A DNA stretch of 64,000 bases. Source: Paraconexibacter sp040581415. Its GTDB lineage: Bacteria > Actinomycetota > Thermoleophilia > Solirubrobacterales > Solirubrobacteraceae. The position numbers and the translations under genes were made by a program. The notes under the pieces were generated by a model. The model was not told the DNA's origin. It saw only the letters and a list, made by a program, of their open reading frames with translations, and did no database searches. The stretch lies in assembly GCF_040581415.1 (NCBI RefSeq), contig NZ_CP114014.1:5022001-5086000 (forward strand), written 5' to 3'. Of this stretch, positions 44,694-52,918 are shown in pieces. Positions within the stretch are counted from its first letter, which is position 1. The number at the start of each line of letters is the position of its first letter.

Positions 44694-45776
44694 CTACGCC
44701 GTCGCGGCGGCGGCCTCCGTCGTAGGGACGGGCAGCTCGGCGTCCGCGACGCGGAGCAGCAGCTTGCCCTGGTTCGTGCCGTCGAACAGGCGGTTCAGGC
44801 AGTCGCGGGCGTGCTCGATCCCGTCGACGATCGTCTCGTCCGTGTGCAGCCGGCCCTCCGCGAGCAGACCGGCGAGCGCGCCGATCGCCTCCGGGAAGCG
44901 GTCGGCGTGGTCCAGGACGACGAAGCCCTTCATCGACGCGCGGCGCATGATCAGCTGGCCGATCGAGAGCTGACCGCCCCAGGCGTTGTCGCCGCTGGAG
45001 GCCTCGTACTGGCTGATCATCCCGCACACCACGACGCGCGCCCCGAGGTTCAGGCGGTTCATGACGTGGTCCATGATCTCCCCGCCGACGTTCTCGAAGT
45101 CGACGTCGACCCCGTCCGGGACGGCGGCGTCCAGCTGCTCCCGCCAGTCCGCGTCCTTGTAGTTCACGCAGGCGTCGAAGCCGAGCGTCCCCGTGACGTG
45201 CGCGCACTTCTCGTCCGTGCCCGCCAGGCCGACAACGCGGCAGCCGCGCGCCTTCGCGATCTGGCCCGCGATCGACCCGACGGCCCCGGCCGCAGCCGAC
45301 ACGACCACCGTCTCCCCCGGCTGCGGCCGGCCGATGTCCTCCAGGCCGAGGTACGCGGTGATGCCCGTGTGCCCGAGCGCGCCGAGGAACATCGACAGCG
45401 GTGCGGGCAGCGGCTCCGGCAGCACCGAGTACGGCATCTCGTCCGTCGCGTCGTCGATCACGGCGTAGGCCTGGTAGCCGGTGAGCCCGGTGACGATCGC
45501 CCCCACCGCGAAGTCGTCGCGCTCGGACGCGACCACCTGCCCGATGCCGATCCCTCGCATGACGGCATCGATCGCGACCGGCGCGATGTAGGAGCGCATC
45601 TCGCTCATCCAGATGCGGTTGGTCGGGTCGACGCTCAGGTACAGCGTCCGCACGAGTGCTTGCCCGGGGCCGATCGTGGGGACGGGCTCCTCGACGTACT
45701 CGAGGTCGGCCTCGGTGACGCGGCCGACGGGCCGGCGACGCAGGCGGAAGCAGCGGTTCAGCTCGGTGGAGGACAT
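44694..45776 (-). CDS. NADP-dependent CurA/leukotriene B4 dehydrogenase-like reductase
   Basis: A 360-residue medium-chain dehydrogenase/reductase without the zinc sites, of the group that reduces alpha,beta-unsaturated ketones or aldehydes with NADPH. Marks are VRTLYLSVDPTNRIWM near residue 45, the Rossmann motif AAAGAVGSIAGQIAKARG (about 160-177), ADVNYK-like FDACVNYKD, and VDVDFENVGGEIMD. TAGCGT ends 7 nt before the ATG. Between 37 and 51 bp upstream of the ATG lies TGTCATCCGTGTACA, which is also present in the promoter of the ketone carboxylase operon, so it is probably co-regulated and may act on a ketone from the same pathway. Confidence 0.87.
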   Translation of the reverse strand: MSSTELNRCFRLRRRPVGRVTEADLEYVEEPVPTIGPGQALVRTLYLSVDPTNRIWMSEMRSYIAPVAIDAVMRGIGIGQVVASERDDFAVGAIVTGLTGYQAYAVIDDATDEMPYSVLPEPLPAPLSMFLGALGHTGITAYLGLEDIGRPQPGETVVVSAAAGAVGSIAGQIAKARGCRVVGLAGTDEKCAHVTGTLGFDACVNYKDADWREQLDAAVPDGVDVDFENVGGEIMDHVMNRLNLGARVVVCGMISQYEASSGDNAWGGQLSIGQLIMRRASMKGFVVLDHADRFPEAIGALAGLLAEGRLHTDETIVDGIEHARDCLNRLFDGTNQGKLLLRVADAELPVPTTEAAAATA

Positions 45777-45783
45777 GGCGCCG

Positions 45784-45827
45784 ACGCTACGCCGCCCTCA
45801 CGCCGCGGCGCCTGTCATCCGTGTACA
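45784..45827 (-). promoter_or_regulatory. CurA-like gene promoter with shared 15-bp motif
   Basis: The -10 hexamer TAGCGT (45784-45789) lies 7 nt before the ATG. TGTCATCCGTGTACA occupies 45813-45827, 37-51 bp upstream of the start codon, where an activator touching the -35 region would bind. The same 15 bases occur upstream of the ketone carboxylase operon. Confidence 0.6.
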
Positions 45828-45874
45828 ACGGCGGCGCCGGCGGTGGGCGCCCGTGACCAACGACGTCCCGCCGG

Positions 45875-45920
45875 GTCTCCGTGAGACGCAGTGCACGTCA
45901 TAGGTGTTCTGCGTCTCACG
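45875..45920 (-). terminator. Hairpins at the end of the ketone carboxylase operon
   Basis: CGTGAGACGCAG (45880-45891) and CTGCGTCTCACG (45909-45920) form a perfect 12-bp stem with a 17-nt loop. A competing small stem GTCTC/GAGAC (45875-45879 and 45883-45887) overlaps one arm. It starts 10 bp after the last gene of the operon and probably separates it from the CurA-like gene. Confidence 0.6.
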
Positions 45921-45929
45921 CAGACGTCG

Positions 45930-46667
45930 TCACAGGTCTCGGGCCGCGCGCAGCAGCTGCACGTCGACCGTGCCGGGCACCTCGGCGAGGACCACCCCGT
46001 GCGCGCCGGCGGCGGCCCGCGCGGCCTCCAGTGCGGTGGTCAGCGTCGCGACACTCCCGGCCCATGCATCCCCCGACAGCAGCGCCGGCGTCGTCGCGAT
46101 CGCGACTTGGGCGTGGGCGGCACTACGGGTCAGCGGGCCGAGCGCTGCGCTGTCGCCGGCGGCGCCCCCCGGCAGCAGGATCATCGCCGCCCCGGCCTGC
46201 GCGTAGGCGGCGATCAGCCCCGTCAGCGTGTCGGCGACCAGGTCCGCCAGCTCCTCGCCGTCCGCCTCCGCGTCAAACCCGTGGGGGACGAGCAGCGGAC
46301 CCAGCCGCCCGGCGATCGACCCCGGCGAGCTCAGCGACGCCGCCACCCGTCCGCCGAGGCCCGGCAGCGCGGCGAGCGTCGCGACCAGCTGCACCGCGGC
46401 CGCACACGGAGCCAGGTCGCCTAACGGCGGCGCGTCCAGCAAGCGGTCGACCCAGTCCCCGTCGCCGTCCCCCACGGCCGCGGCGAGCGCACCCGCCTCG
46501 AGCGCCGGATCCACGTGGGCGACCACCAGGTCCGGCTCGGCCAGCGCGATGGCGTCGCGCAGCACGTAGGCCCACGCGACCGGGTCCGCCAGGGCGCCGG
46601 CCACCGTCCGCCCGGACCGCGCCGCTGCCACGTCCTGCAGCGCCAGCGCCAGGCGGACCGCGGCCAT
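45930..46667 (-). CDS. Unknown protein, last gene of the ketone carboxylase operon
   Basis: A 245-residue Ala/Leu-rich protein that I cannot assign with confidence. Segments such as EPDLVVAHVDPALEAGAL, LTGLIAAYAQAGAAMILLPGG and AVAGHAQVAIAT-like HAQVAIATTPALLSG suggest alternating strands and helices, possibly a TIM barrel of the uroporphyrinogen-decarboxylase type, but no catalytic motif is clear. Its ATG overlaps the stop codon of the acyl-CoA ligase gene by one base (TGATG), so it belongs to the operon. In Aromatoleum the acetophenone carboxylase needs a fifth, smaller subunit; this protein sits where such a partner could be, but I see no sequence proof. A longer frame upstream is a shadow of the ligase gene. 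Confidence 0.6.
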   Translation of the reverse strand: MAAVRLALALQDVAAARSGRTVAGALADPVAWAYVLRDAIALAEPDLVVAHVDPALEAGALAAAVGDGDGDWVDRLLDAPPLGDLAPCAAAVQLVATLAALPGLGGRVAASLSSPGSIAGRLGPLLVPHGFDAEADGEELADLVADTLTGLIAAYAQAGAAMILLPGGAAGDSAALGPLTRSAAHAQVAIATTPALLSGDAWAGSVATLTTALEAARAAAGAHGVVLAEVPGTVDVQLLRAARDL

Positions 46668-48232
46668 CAGACCGACCGGCCCCCCGCGGCCGGCCAGTAC
46701 TCCTCGCGCAGCGTCCGCTTCAGGACCTTGCCGACCGGGCTGCGCGGCAGCTCGCGGAAGATCACGGCCTTCGGCGTCTTGACCACGCCCAGCCGCTCGC
46801 GGCACGCGGCGATCACGGCCGCGGCGTCGACCGACGCGCCCTCGCGCAGCTCGACCACCGCGGTGACCGCCTCGCCCCAGCGCTCGTCCGGCAGCCCGAT
46901 CACCGCACAGTCCTTGACGCCGTCCACGGTGTGGATGGTCTGCTCGATCTCGCTCGGCCAGACGTTGAAGCCGCCGGTGATGATCATGTCCCGCAGCCGG
47001 TCGATGATGTAGACGAACCCGTCCTGGTCCATCCGGCCCACGTCGCTCGTCCCGTGCCAGCCGCCGGGCCGCCGGGTGCTCGCCGTCTGCTCCGGGTCCT
47101 CGTGGTAGCCGTCCATCACGAGCGCGCCGCGGACGCAGATCTCGCCTTCCTCGCCCGGCCCCAGGACGTTCCCCTCGGGGTCCAGGATCGCGACCTTGGC
47201 CACCAGCGACGGCCGCCCGGCGCTGAACAGCCGCGCGGCCTTGCCGTCGTCCGCCACCGCCTCCGCGTGGTCACGCGGCGTCATGACCGTGGCGATCATC
47301 GGGGCCTCCGCCTGGCCGAACGTCTGCGTCATCACCGGCCCGAAGACGTCCATCGCCTCGCGCAGCTTGTCGACCGCCATCGGCGCGGCCGCGTAGATGA
47401 AGTACCGCAGCGACGAGTAGTCGTGGTCGCGCACGCCCGGGTCGGCCAGCAGCGCGTAGATGGCGGTCGGCGGCAGGAACAGGCGGGTGACCCGGTGGCG
47501 CTCGATCGAAGCGAGCACCGCCGCGGGGACGACGCCGTCGTGGACGATCACCGTTCCGCCCTGCGCGAACACCGGGAAGCAGATCGGCCCGGCGGCGTGG
47601 GTCATCGGGGCGGCCATCAGCATCACCGGCGGCTCGTCCTCCGGCAGGTGCGCGGCGAACGCCAGGTTCATCGTCTCCATCATCCGGTGGCGCATCCGCA
47701 CCGCCTTGGAGCGCCCGGTGGTGCCGCCCGTCCCGAACAGCAGCGCGAGGCTGTCGGGCGCGTCGGCCGGCTCGGGGACGCGGACGCCGTCGGCCGCCAT
47801 CCAGTCGCCCAGGACGGGGTCGCCGTCGCGGCCGCCGGCCCGCGTCGCGACGACCACCCGGGGCGCCGCCGGCAGCCCGTCGAGGACGTCCGTCGCCAAG
47901 TCCAGCAGCGACGGGTCGTAGAAGAGCGCGTCGCAGCCGGTCAGCGTGAGCATCGCGACGAGGTCCTTCGGCATCGCGCGCGTGTTCAGCGGGACCCAGA
48001 CCGCGTTCAGCCGCAGCGCGCCGAGGATGCAGCAGAACGCGTGCGGCGCGTTCGGGGACAGGACGCCGACCCGCGCCTGCGTCCCGACCCCGGCCGCGTC
48101 CAGCGCGCCGGCGATCCGGTGCGCGAGCGCATCCGTCTCGCGGTAGGTGAGCGTCAGGCTGCCGTCCTGCATCTGCAGGCACGGCGCGTCGGGTGCCAGG
48201 CGCGCACCGCGGTCGAAGGCGTCGATGAGCAT
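46667..48232 (-). CDS. AMP-forming acyl-CoA ligase
   Basis: A 521-residue member of the ANL superfamily that activates a carboxylic acid to its CoA thioester through an acyl-adenylate. The ATP motif is LLFGTGGTTGRSKAVRM (about residues 168-184), the A5-type motif is TQTFGQAEAP, the TSD motif is GWHGTSDVGRMDQDGFVYI, and the C-terminal lysine lies in PRSPVGKVLKRTL. It follows the HyuB-type gene by 23 bp on the same strand. In the acetophenone pathway the carboxylated product, benzoylacetate, is activated by such a ligase. This gene is therefore a good candidate for a beta-keto acid-CoA ligase, but the acyl specificity is inference. Confidence 0.9.
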   Translation of the reverse strand: MLIDAFDRGARLAPDAPCLQMQDGSLTLTYRETDALAHRIAGALDAAGVGTQARVGVLSPNAPHAFCCILGALRLNAVWVPLNTRAMPKDLVAMLTLTGCDALFYDPSLLDLATDVLDGLPAAPRVVVATRAGGRDGDPVLGDWMAADGVRVPEPADAPDSLALLFGTGGTTGRSKAVRMRHRMMETMNLAFAAHLPEDEPPVMLMAAPMTHAAGPICFPVFAQGGTVIVHDGVVPAAVLASIERHRVTRLFLPPTAIYALLADPGVRDHDYSSLRYFIYAAAPMAVDKLREAMDVFGPVMTQTFGQAEAPMIATVMTPRDHAEAVADDGKAARLFSAGRPSLVAKVAILDPEGNVLGPGEEGEICVRGALVMDGYHEDPEQTASTRRPGGWHGTSDVGRMDQDGFVYIIDRLRDMIITGGFNVWPSEIEQTIHTVDGVKDCAVIGLPDERWGEAVTAVVELREGASVDAAAVIAACRERLGVVKTPKAVIFRELPRSPVGKVLKRTLREEYWPAAGGRSV

Positions 48233-48255
48233 GGCTCAGTCTTCCCGAAACGCGA

Positions 48256-50418
48256 CTACAGCTGCTCGTCCCAGTCCCAGGAGCCCAGGAACGGGACGGC
48301 GACCGGCGGCTCGTCGCGGCGCCACCGGGCGACGAACTCGTCGTACGGCAGCGACCGCGAGCGGCGGGCGGCGCGCTCGGCGTCCCGTGCGGCGGCGGTG
48401 GCATCGACGTCCACCTTCAGCCGCGCCTCGTCGTAGACCACGTGGTAGATCCGCGTCGCCGTCCCGTGGGAGATCCGCGACTCGCGCAGATCCCGCATGA
48501 CGTCGGCCGGGTCGCGCTCGAGCGGGTCGCCGTACCCGCCGCCGCCACCGACCTGCAGCATCCAGAGGTCGCCCTCGTGGACGATGTCCGCCGTCGAGGA
48601 GGCGCGGAACGTCTCCCACGTCCCGGGCAGGCCGCCATCACGATGGAGCGCGTCGGCGGTGTACGGCACCTCGGCCCCGCGCGTGCGCAGCGCCTCCTTC
48701 AGGTCGTCCGGGGACGACGCGACGTACTTCGTCAGCGGCGACGACGGCCCGCCGTAGCCCCCGAAGAGCCCCGGGATCGTCGGGAACTTCGACCCCGTCG
48801 CGAGCGACCCGAGCGCGAACTCCGGCACGCCCCAGATCATGTAGATGCACTCGACCGACGAGCCGCCGCGGTGGCGGCCGTAGCCGTGGTTGTCGACCGT
48901 CAGCGACCGTCCGAGCGCAAGGATCGGCAACTCCGTCTCGCGGTCCTCCATCTCCCCGTAGTCGGCCATCGAGGCGAAGAACGGGGCGCACGAGTGCTCG
49001 CCGTCGCGGTCCGCGTGAGCCCCGCCGCCCATCGAGTTGATGTCGATCATGAGGTTCGCGACGGGCATGCCCCACTGGTTCAGGCCGCCGTAGAACATGG
49101 CCTGCGTCATGCCGTACCAGGGGGCGATGATCTCGATGTCGCCGGGCTTGTTGAACGCGAGCTTGCTCATGCACTGGTGCATCAGCGTCTGGAAGAAGCA
49201 TGCTGCGACCATCGACAGCGCGTTCGGGCAGTCGGCGCCGGACTTGGCGATCGACCCGGCCTCGAACTCGAACTCGATCGCCGCGACATAGCCCGCGTTG
49301 CGCGGCAGGTCCGACCAGAAGAAGTTCATGAGGTTGTTCGAGAACAGCGCCCGGGCGAAGGTCGGGTCCATGTTCAGCGCGCGGTCCGGGATCGCGGGCC
49401 CGGTGCCGACGGTCCGGCAGATGACCTTGTCCCCGCGCTTCTCGAGCTGGACGGCCATCTTCAGCATCCGGTCCTCGAGCAGGGTCGTGTCGCAGAAGCC
49501 GACCGCGCGGAAGATGCCGTCGGGCATCTCGGCGAACCGCCGCTTGACCTCGTCCCGGGTGCGCTCGAGCGCCAGCCGCATCGTGGCCACGACCAGGTCC
49601 CCGGAGCGGTCCTTGACCACCTCCAACACGCGCTCCTCGATCCGCATGCACGCGGCGAGCTTCGCCCGCATGTCGATCAGCTGCATCAGCGGATCGCGGA
49701 CGTTGTTCTGCATCAGGTTCACGATGTCGCGGCGGAACGTGTAGTTCTCGGCGACCTTCACCGGGCTGATCTTCAGGCCCTCGTCGTAGACGCTCAGCGC
49801 GCTCGGCGAGAGGCCGCCGGGCTCGGTCGCGCCGTTCTCCCCCTCGTGGATCGTGGCCCCCGCCCAGGCGACCAGGACACCGTCGATGAAGATCGGGATG
49901 AACAGCGACTGGTCGGCGTTGTGGACCCCGCCGTAGCGCGCATCGTTGTGGTAGAAGACGTCGCCCGGACGGACCCCGACCGTAGGCTCCGTGATCCAGT
50001 CCTTCACGATGTGCTTCACCGGGGCGGACGCGCAGGCGGCGAACACGACGACGCCACTGGACGAGGCGAGCGCCAGATCGCCGGCGGCCGAGTACAGCCC
50101 GCAGGTCAGGTCGCCCCACTTCGCCCCCGGCGCGGCGCCCGTCTGCTCGAGCATCTCCTTGGCGCTCTCGAGGATGACCTCGAGCCGGTTCTGCGCGACG
50201 GTCAGCTCGACCTCGTCCAGGTCGCCGGCCAGTGCGCGCTCCTCGTCGGCGCTGCGCGGCGACAGCGCGTTGGAGTCGACGATCGCCGCCGACGGCCCGT
50301 ACATGACGGGCTTGTCGTTCATGAGGTCGGCGAAGAACGCGCCGGCTGCGGCTTGCCGCTCGGCGTCGGTCTGGACAGCCGCGGCGTCCGGCGACGTCAG
50401 GGTCTGGGGCGGGTTCAT
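48256..50418 (-). CDS. Ketone carboxylase subunit, hydantoinase B/oxoprolinase type
   Basis: A 720-residue HyuB-type subunit as found in acetone and acetophenone carboxylases. Family marks are FYHNDARYGGVHNADQSLFI, AWAGATIHEGENGA, SMGGGAHADRDGEHSCAPF, HGYGRHRGGSSVECI and the C-terminal GGGGGYGDPLERDP. In these enzymes the ATP-activated enolate or carboxyphosphate chemistry needs this subunit together with the HyuA type. The ATG overlaps the stop codon of the upstream HyuA gene as ATGA, and AAGGAGG lies 7 nt before it. The substrate ketone is not determined by sequence. Hydantoinase activity proper is less likely because a gamma subunit is encoded in the same operon. Confidence 0.88.
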   Translation of the reverse strand: MNPPQTLTSPDAAAVQTDAERQAAAGAFFADLMNDKPVMYGPSAAIVDSNALSPRSADEERALAGDLDEVELTVAQNRLEVILESAKEMLEQTGAAPGAKWGDLTCGLYSAAGDLALASSSGVVVFAACASAPVKHIVKDWITEPTVGVRPGDVFYHNDARYGGVHNADQSLFIPIFIDGVLVAWAGATIHEGENGATEPGGLSPSALSVYDEGLKISPVKVAENYTFRRDIVNLMQNNVRDPLMQLIDMRAKLAACMRIEERVLEVVKDRSGDLVVATMRLALERTRDEVKRRFAEMPDGIFRAVGFCDTTLLEDRMLKMAVQLEKRGDKVICRTVGTGPAIPDRALNMDPTFARALFSNNLMNFFWSDLPRNAGYVAAIEFEFEAGSIAKSGADCPNALSMVAACFFQTLMHQCMSKLAFNKPGDIEIIAPWYGMTQAMFYGGLNQWGMPVANLMIDINSMGGGAHADRDGEHSCAPFFASMADYGEMEDRETELPILALGRSLTVDNHGYGRHRGGSSVECIYMIWGVPEFALGSLATGSKFPTIPGLFGGYGGPSSPLTKYVASSPDDLKEALRTRGAEVPYTADALHRDGGLPGTWETFRASSTADIVHEGDLWMLQVGGGGGYGDPLERDPADVMRDLRESRISHGTATRIYHVVYDEARLKVDVDATAAARDAERAARRSRSLPYDEFVARWRRDEPPVAVPFLGSWDWDEQL

Positions 50419-52544
50419 TTCACGTCCTCCTTCGTCAGCATGAGGAATCCGACCGCGTCCAGCTCGGCGTCCCAGCCCGGCTGCACGACGACGGTGGTGT
50501 CGCGACCTTCGAGGATCGCGGGGCCGGACAGGCGGTGCCCGGGGCCGAGCCGGTCGTAGTCGTAGACCGGTGTCGGCTCGTAGCCCGAGCTGCGCTCCCA
50601 CCAGCAGTCACGCGTGGCCTTGACGCAGTCCTCGACGGCGACCGTCGCCGCCGGCAGCGCCTGGGGCTCCCACCGCTCGCGGGGGACGGACGCCCGCAAC
50701 CTCACCGTCTCGATCGACGCGCCCACCTCCTCCGTCACGGCGAACTCGCCGAAGCGGTCGGCGTACTCGGTGAAATAGGCCTGCAGGATGTCGGCGAGGT
50801 CGGCCTCGGACTCGATCCGCAGGCACGGCGAGGAGATCGTCGTGACGTACAGCTGACCGCCCGAGCGCATGTCGAGCTCGAGCACGTAGCGGATCTCCTC
50901 CGGCGTGTGGCCCTCGTCCGCGAAGTCCGCGGCCGCCTCGGCCATGAACCCGTCGACGATGTCGTTGACCACCGAGTAGTCCTCGAGCTTCGTCTTGAAC
51001 AGCGGGTTAAGCAGGACGACGTGCTCGGACCGCTCGTAGATGTGAAGCAGATCCAGGCCGGCCGCGCCGGACGCGCTGAAGACCGGCGAGTTCGGCGGGA
51101 CGACCACCCGCGGGATCTGCAGCACCTCCGCGTACCCGCAGGCGTGCAGCGGCCCGCCACCCCCGAACGAGAAGACCGTGAAGTCGCGCGGGTCGTAGCC
51201 CTTGAGCACGATCTCCTTGAAGATCGCGTCGCCCATGTTGTTGTCGACGACGGTGCGGATCGCCCGCGCTGCCCGCGCGGTGTCCAGGCCCATCGGCCTC
51301 CCGACGCGCCGGTCGATCGCGCGCTGCGCCCGCTTGACGTCGAGGGTCAGCTCGCCGCCGTGGTACCAGTCGGGGTTCAGGTAGCCGAGGACGAGGTTCG
51401 CGTCGGTGACGGTGGGCTCGGTCCCGCCCTGGCCGTAGCACGCAGGCCCGGGCGTCGAGCCCGCCGAGCGCGGCCCGACCGCCACGCCGCGCATGACGTC
51501 GTGGGTCGCGATCGACCCGCCGCCCGCCCCCACGGCCTTGATGTCCATCATCGGCATCTGCACGAGCCAGCGATCGATGACCGGGTTGAACTCGTAGAAG
51601 CGGACCGACCCCTCGACCACGACGCCGATGTCGAACGACGTCCCGCCCATGTCGGTGGTGACGACCTTGCCGAGGTCGAACCGCTCGGCCATGTGACGGG
51701 AGCCGAAGAGGCCCGCCACCGGCCCGGCGTGGATCGTCTGCAGCGGCGTGGTCCGCGCCAGCGAGCCCATGCCGCCGCTGTTGTGGACCAGCAGCAGCGG
51801 GCCGGCGTAACCGCGGTCACGCAGCTCGTTGCGCAGGTCGCTCATGCGGTCCGCGGTAAACCGATGCAGGTACGCGTCCAGGATCGACGTCATCGACCGC
51901 ACGTACTCCCCGGCCCGCCCGGAGACCTCGTGCGCGAGGATGATCGGGAAGCGCCCGAGGTACGTGTCCGGGTACTCCTCCTCGATCACGTCGCGGATCA
52001 GCTGCTCGTGCGCGGGGTTCTTGAACGACCACATGAGGCTCACGACGAAGCCGCGCACGCCCTTGTCGACCAGCTCGCCGACGGCCTCGCGAACCTCGTC
52101 GCGGTCGAGCGGCATGACGACCTTCCCGGCGTGGTCCATCCGCTCGCGCAGGCCGACGATGTGGTCGCGCGGGATCAGCGGCTCGGGCCGGCGGGCCTTG
52201 GCGAGGTTGCGGTTCTCGGTGTGGGACAGGCCCTCGCCGTAGGACCGGCAGCGGCCGATCGGGACGACGTCCTCGAAACCGCGCGTGGTCAGCAGGCCAA
52301 GGCGCGGACCGGTGCGCTCGATCAGCGCGTTCGTCCCGAGCGTCGTCGCGTAGCGGATCGCCTCGGTCCGCTGCAGCACCTCGTCGGTGGTGATGCCGAA
52401 CCCGGTGGCGAGGTCGTCCACCGCCGTCATGAACCCCTGCGAGAGGTCGTGGTGGGTCGTGAGCGCCTTCGCGGTCGTGACGCGGGTGCCGTCCGTGGCG
52501 AAGCAGTCGGTGAACGTGCCACCGATGTCGACGTTGATCTCCAT
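50415..52544 (-). CDS. Ketone carboxylase subunit, hydantoinase A type (first copy, 709 aa)
   Basis: A 709-residue HyuA-type ATPase subunit with an actin-like nucleotide fold. The first phosphate-binding loop is NVDIGGTFTDCF at the N-terminus. The second is TTDMGGTSFDIGVV (about residue 295), and the family signature SAGSTPGPACYGQGGTEPT is followed by VTDANLVLGYLNP. It ends GPAILEGRDTTVVVQPGWDAE. A GAGGAG sits 7 nt before the ATG. Only one base separates it from the stop codon of the gamma-subunit gene, so coupling is tight. It differs clearly from the other HyuA-type protein in this operon (616 aa), so the two probably form a heteromer, as in acetophenone carboxylase. Confidence 0.89.
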   Translation of the reverse strand: MEINVDIGGTFTDCFATDGTRVTTAKALTTHHDLSQGFMTAVDDLATGFGITTDEVLQRTEAIRYATTLGTNALIERTGPRLGLLTTRGFEDVVPIGRCRSYGEGLSHTENRNLAKARRPEPLIPRDHIVGLRERMDHAGKVVMPLDRDEVREAVGELVDKGVRGFVVSLMWSFKNPAHEQLIRDVIEEEYPDTYLGRFPIILAHEVSGRAGEYVRSMTSILDAYLHRFTADRMSDLRNELRDRGYAGPLLLVHNSGGMGSLARTTPLQTIHAGPVAGLFGSRHMAERFDLGKVVTTDMGGTSFDIGVVVEGSVRFYEFNPVIDRWLVQMPMMDIKAVGAGGGSIATHDVMRGVAVGPRSAGSTPGPACYGQGGTEPTVTDANLVLGYLNPDWYHGGELTLDVKRAQRAIDRRVGRPMGLDTARAARAIRTVVDNNMGDAIFKEIVLKGYDPRDFTVFSFGGGGPLHACGYAEVLQIPRVVVPPNSPVFSASGAAGLDLLHIYERSEHVVLLNPLFKTKLEDYSVVNDIVDGFMAEAAADFADEGHTPEEIRYVLELDMRSGGQLYVTTISSPCLRIESEADLADILQAYFTEYADRFGEFAVTEEVGASIETVRLRASVPRERWEPQALPAATVAVEDCVKATRDCWWERSSGYEPTPVYDYDRLGPGHRLSGPAILEGRDTTVVVQPGWDAELDAVGFLMLTKEDVK

Positions 52545-52545
52545 G

Positions 52546-52917
52546 TCAGTTCTCCTCGTCCGCGGCGGCAGAGCGGGCCGCCAGCTGCCGCGCCTTGAGC
52601 GCGTCGATGTCGAGCTCGATGTCGTTCGAGATCGGGTGGCCCGGCGGCAGGTACTCGACCTCGACCTGGGTCCCGCAGCCGGGGCAGCAGCACTCGACGA
52701 TGCGGCACCACTCCGGGTCCGGCGCGTAGCTGTAGGCCGCGTCGATCTTCGCGTCGTAGATCTCCCGCGGGTCGCGGTCGTACAGCAGCAGGCCGCGCTT
52801 GTAGGCGTCGCGGGCCGGGCCGATCTCGTGGTCGCAGCGCCGGCAGCGCCAGGTCTCGGTCTGCAGATCGATCTCCAGGTACTCGGTGATGATCTCGCGC
52901 TCGTAGGTGGTGCTCAT
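52546..52917 (-). CDS. Acetone carboxylase gamma-like small zinc subunit
   Basis: A 123-residue protein of the acetone carboxylase gamma family. Two cysteine clusters, WRCRRCDHEIG (about residues 23-33) and RIVECCCPGCGTQVEVEYLP (72-91), look like a zinc site. DPREIYDAKIDAAYSYAPDP between them is typical of the family. In acetone and acetophenone carboxylases a small subunit of this size is required for activity. GGAGG lies 8 nt before the ATG, and the stop codon of the upstream HyuA gene is one base away. Its presence is the best evidence that the operon encodes a ketone carboxylase and not a hydantoinase or oxoprolinase. Confidence 0.88.
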   Translation of the reverse strand: MSTTYEREIITEYLEIDLQTETWRCRRCDHEIGPARDAYKRGLLLYDRDPREIYDAKIDAAYSYAPDPEWCRIVECCCPGCGTQVEVEYLPPGHPISNDIELDIDALKARQLAARSAAADEEN

Positions 52918-52918
52918 G

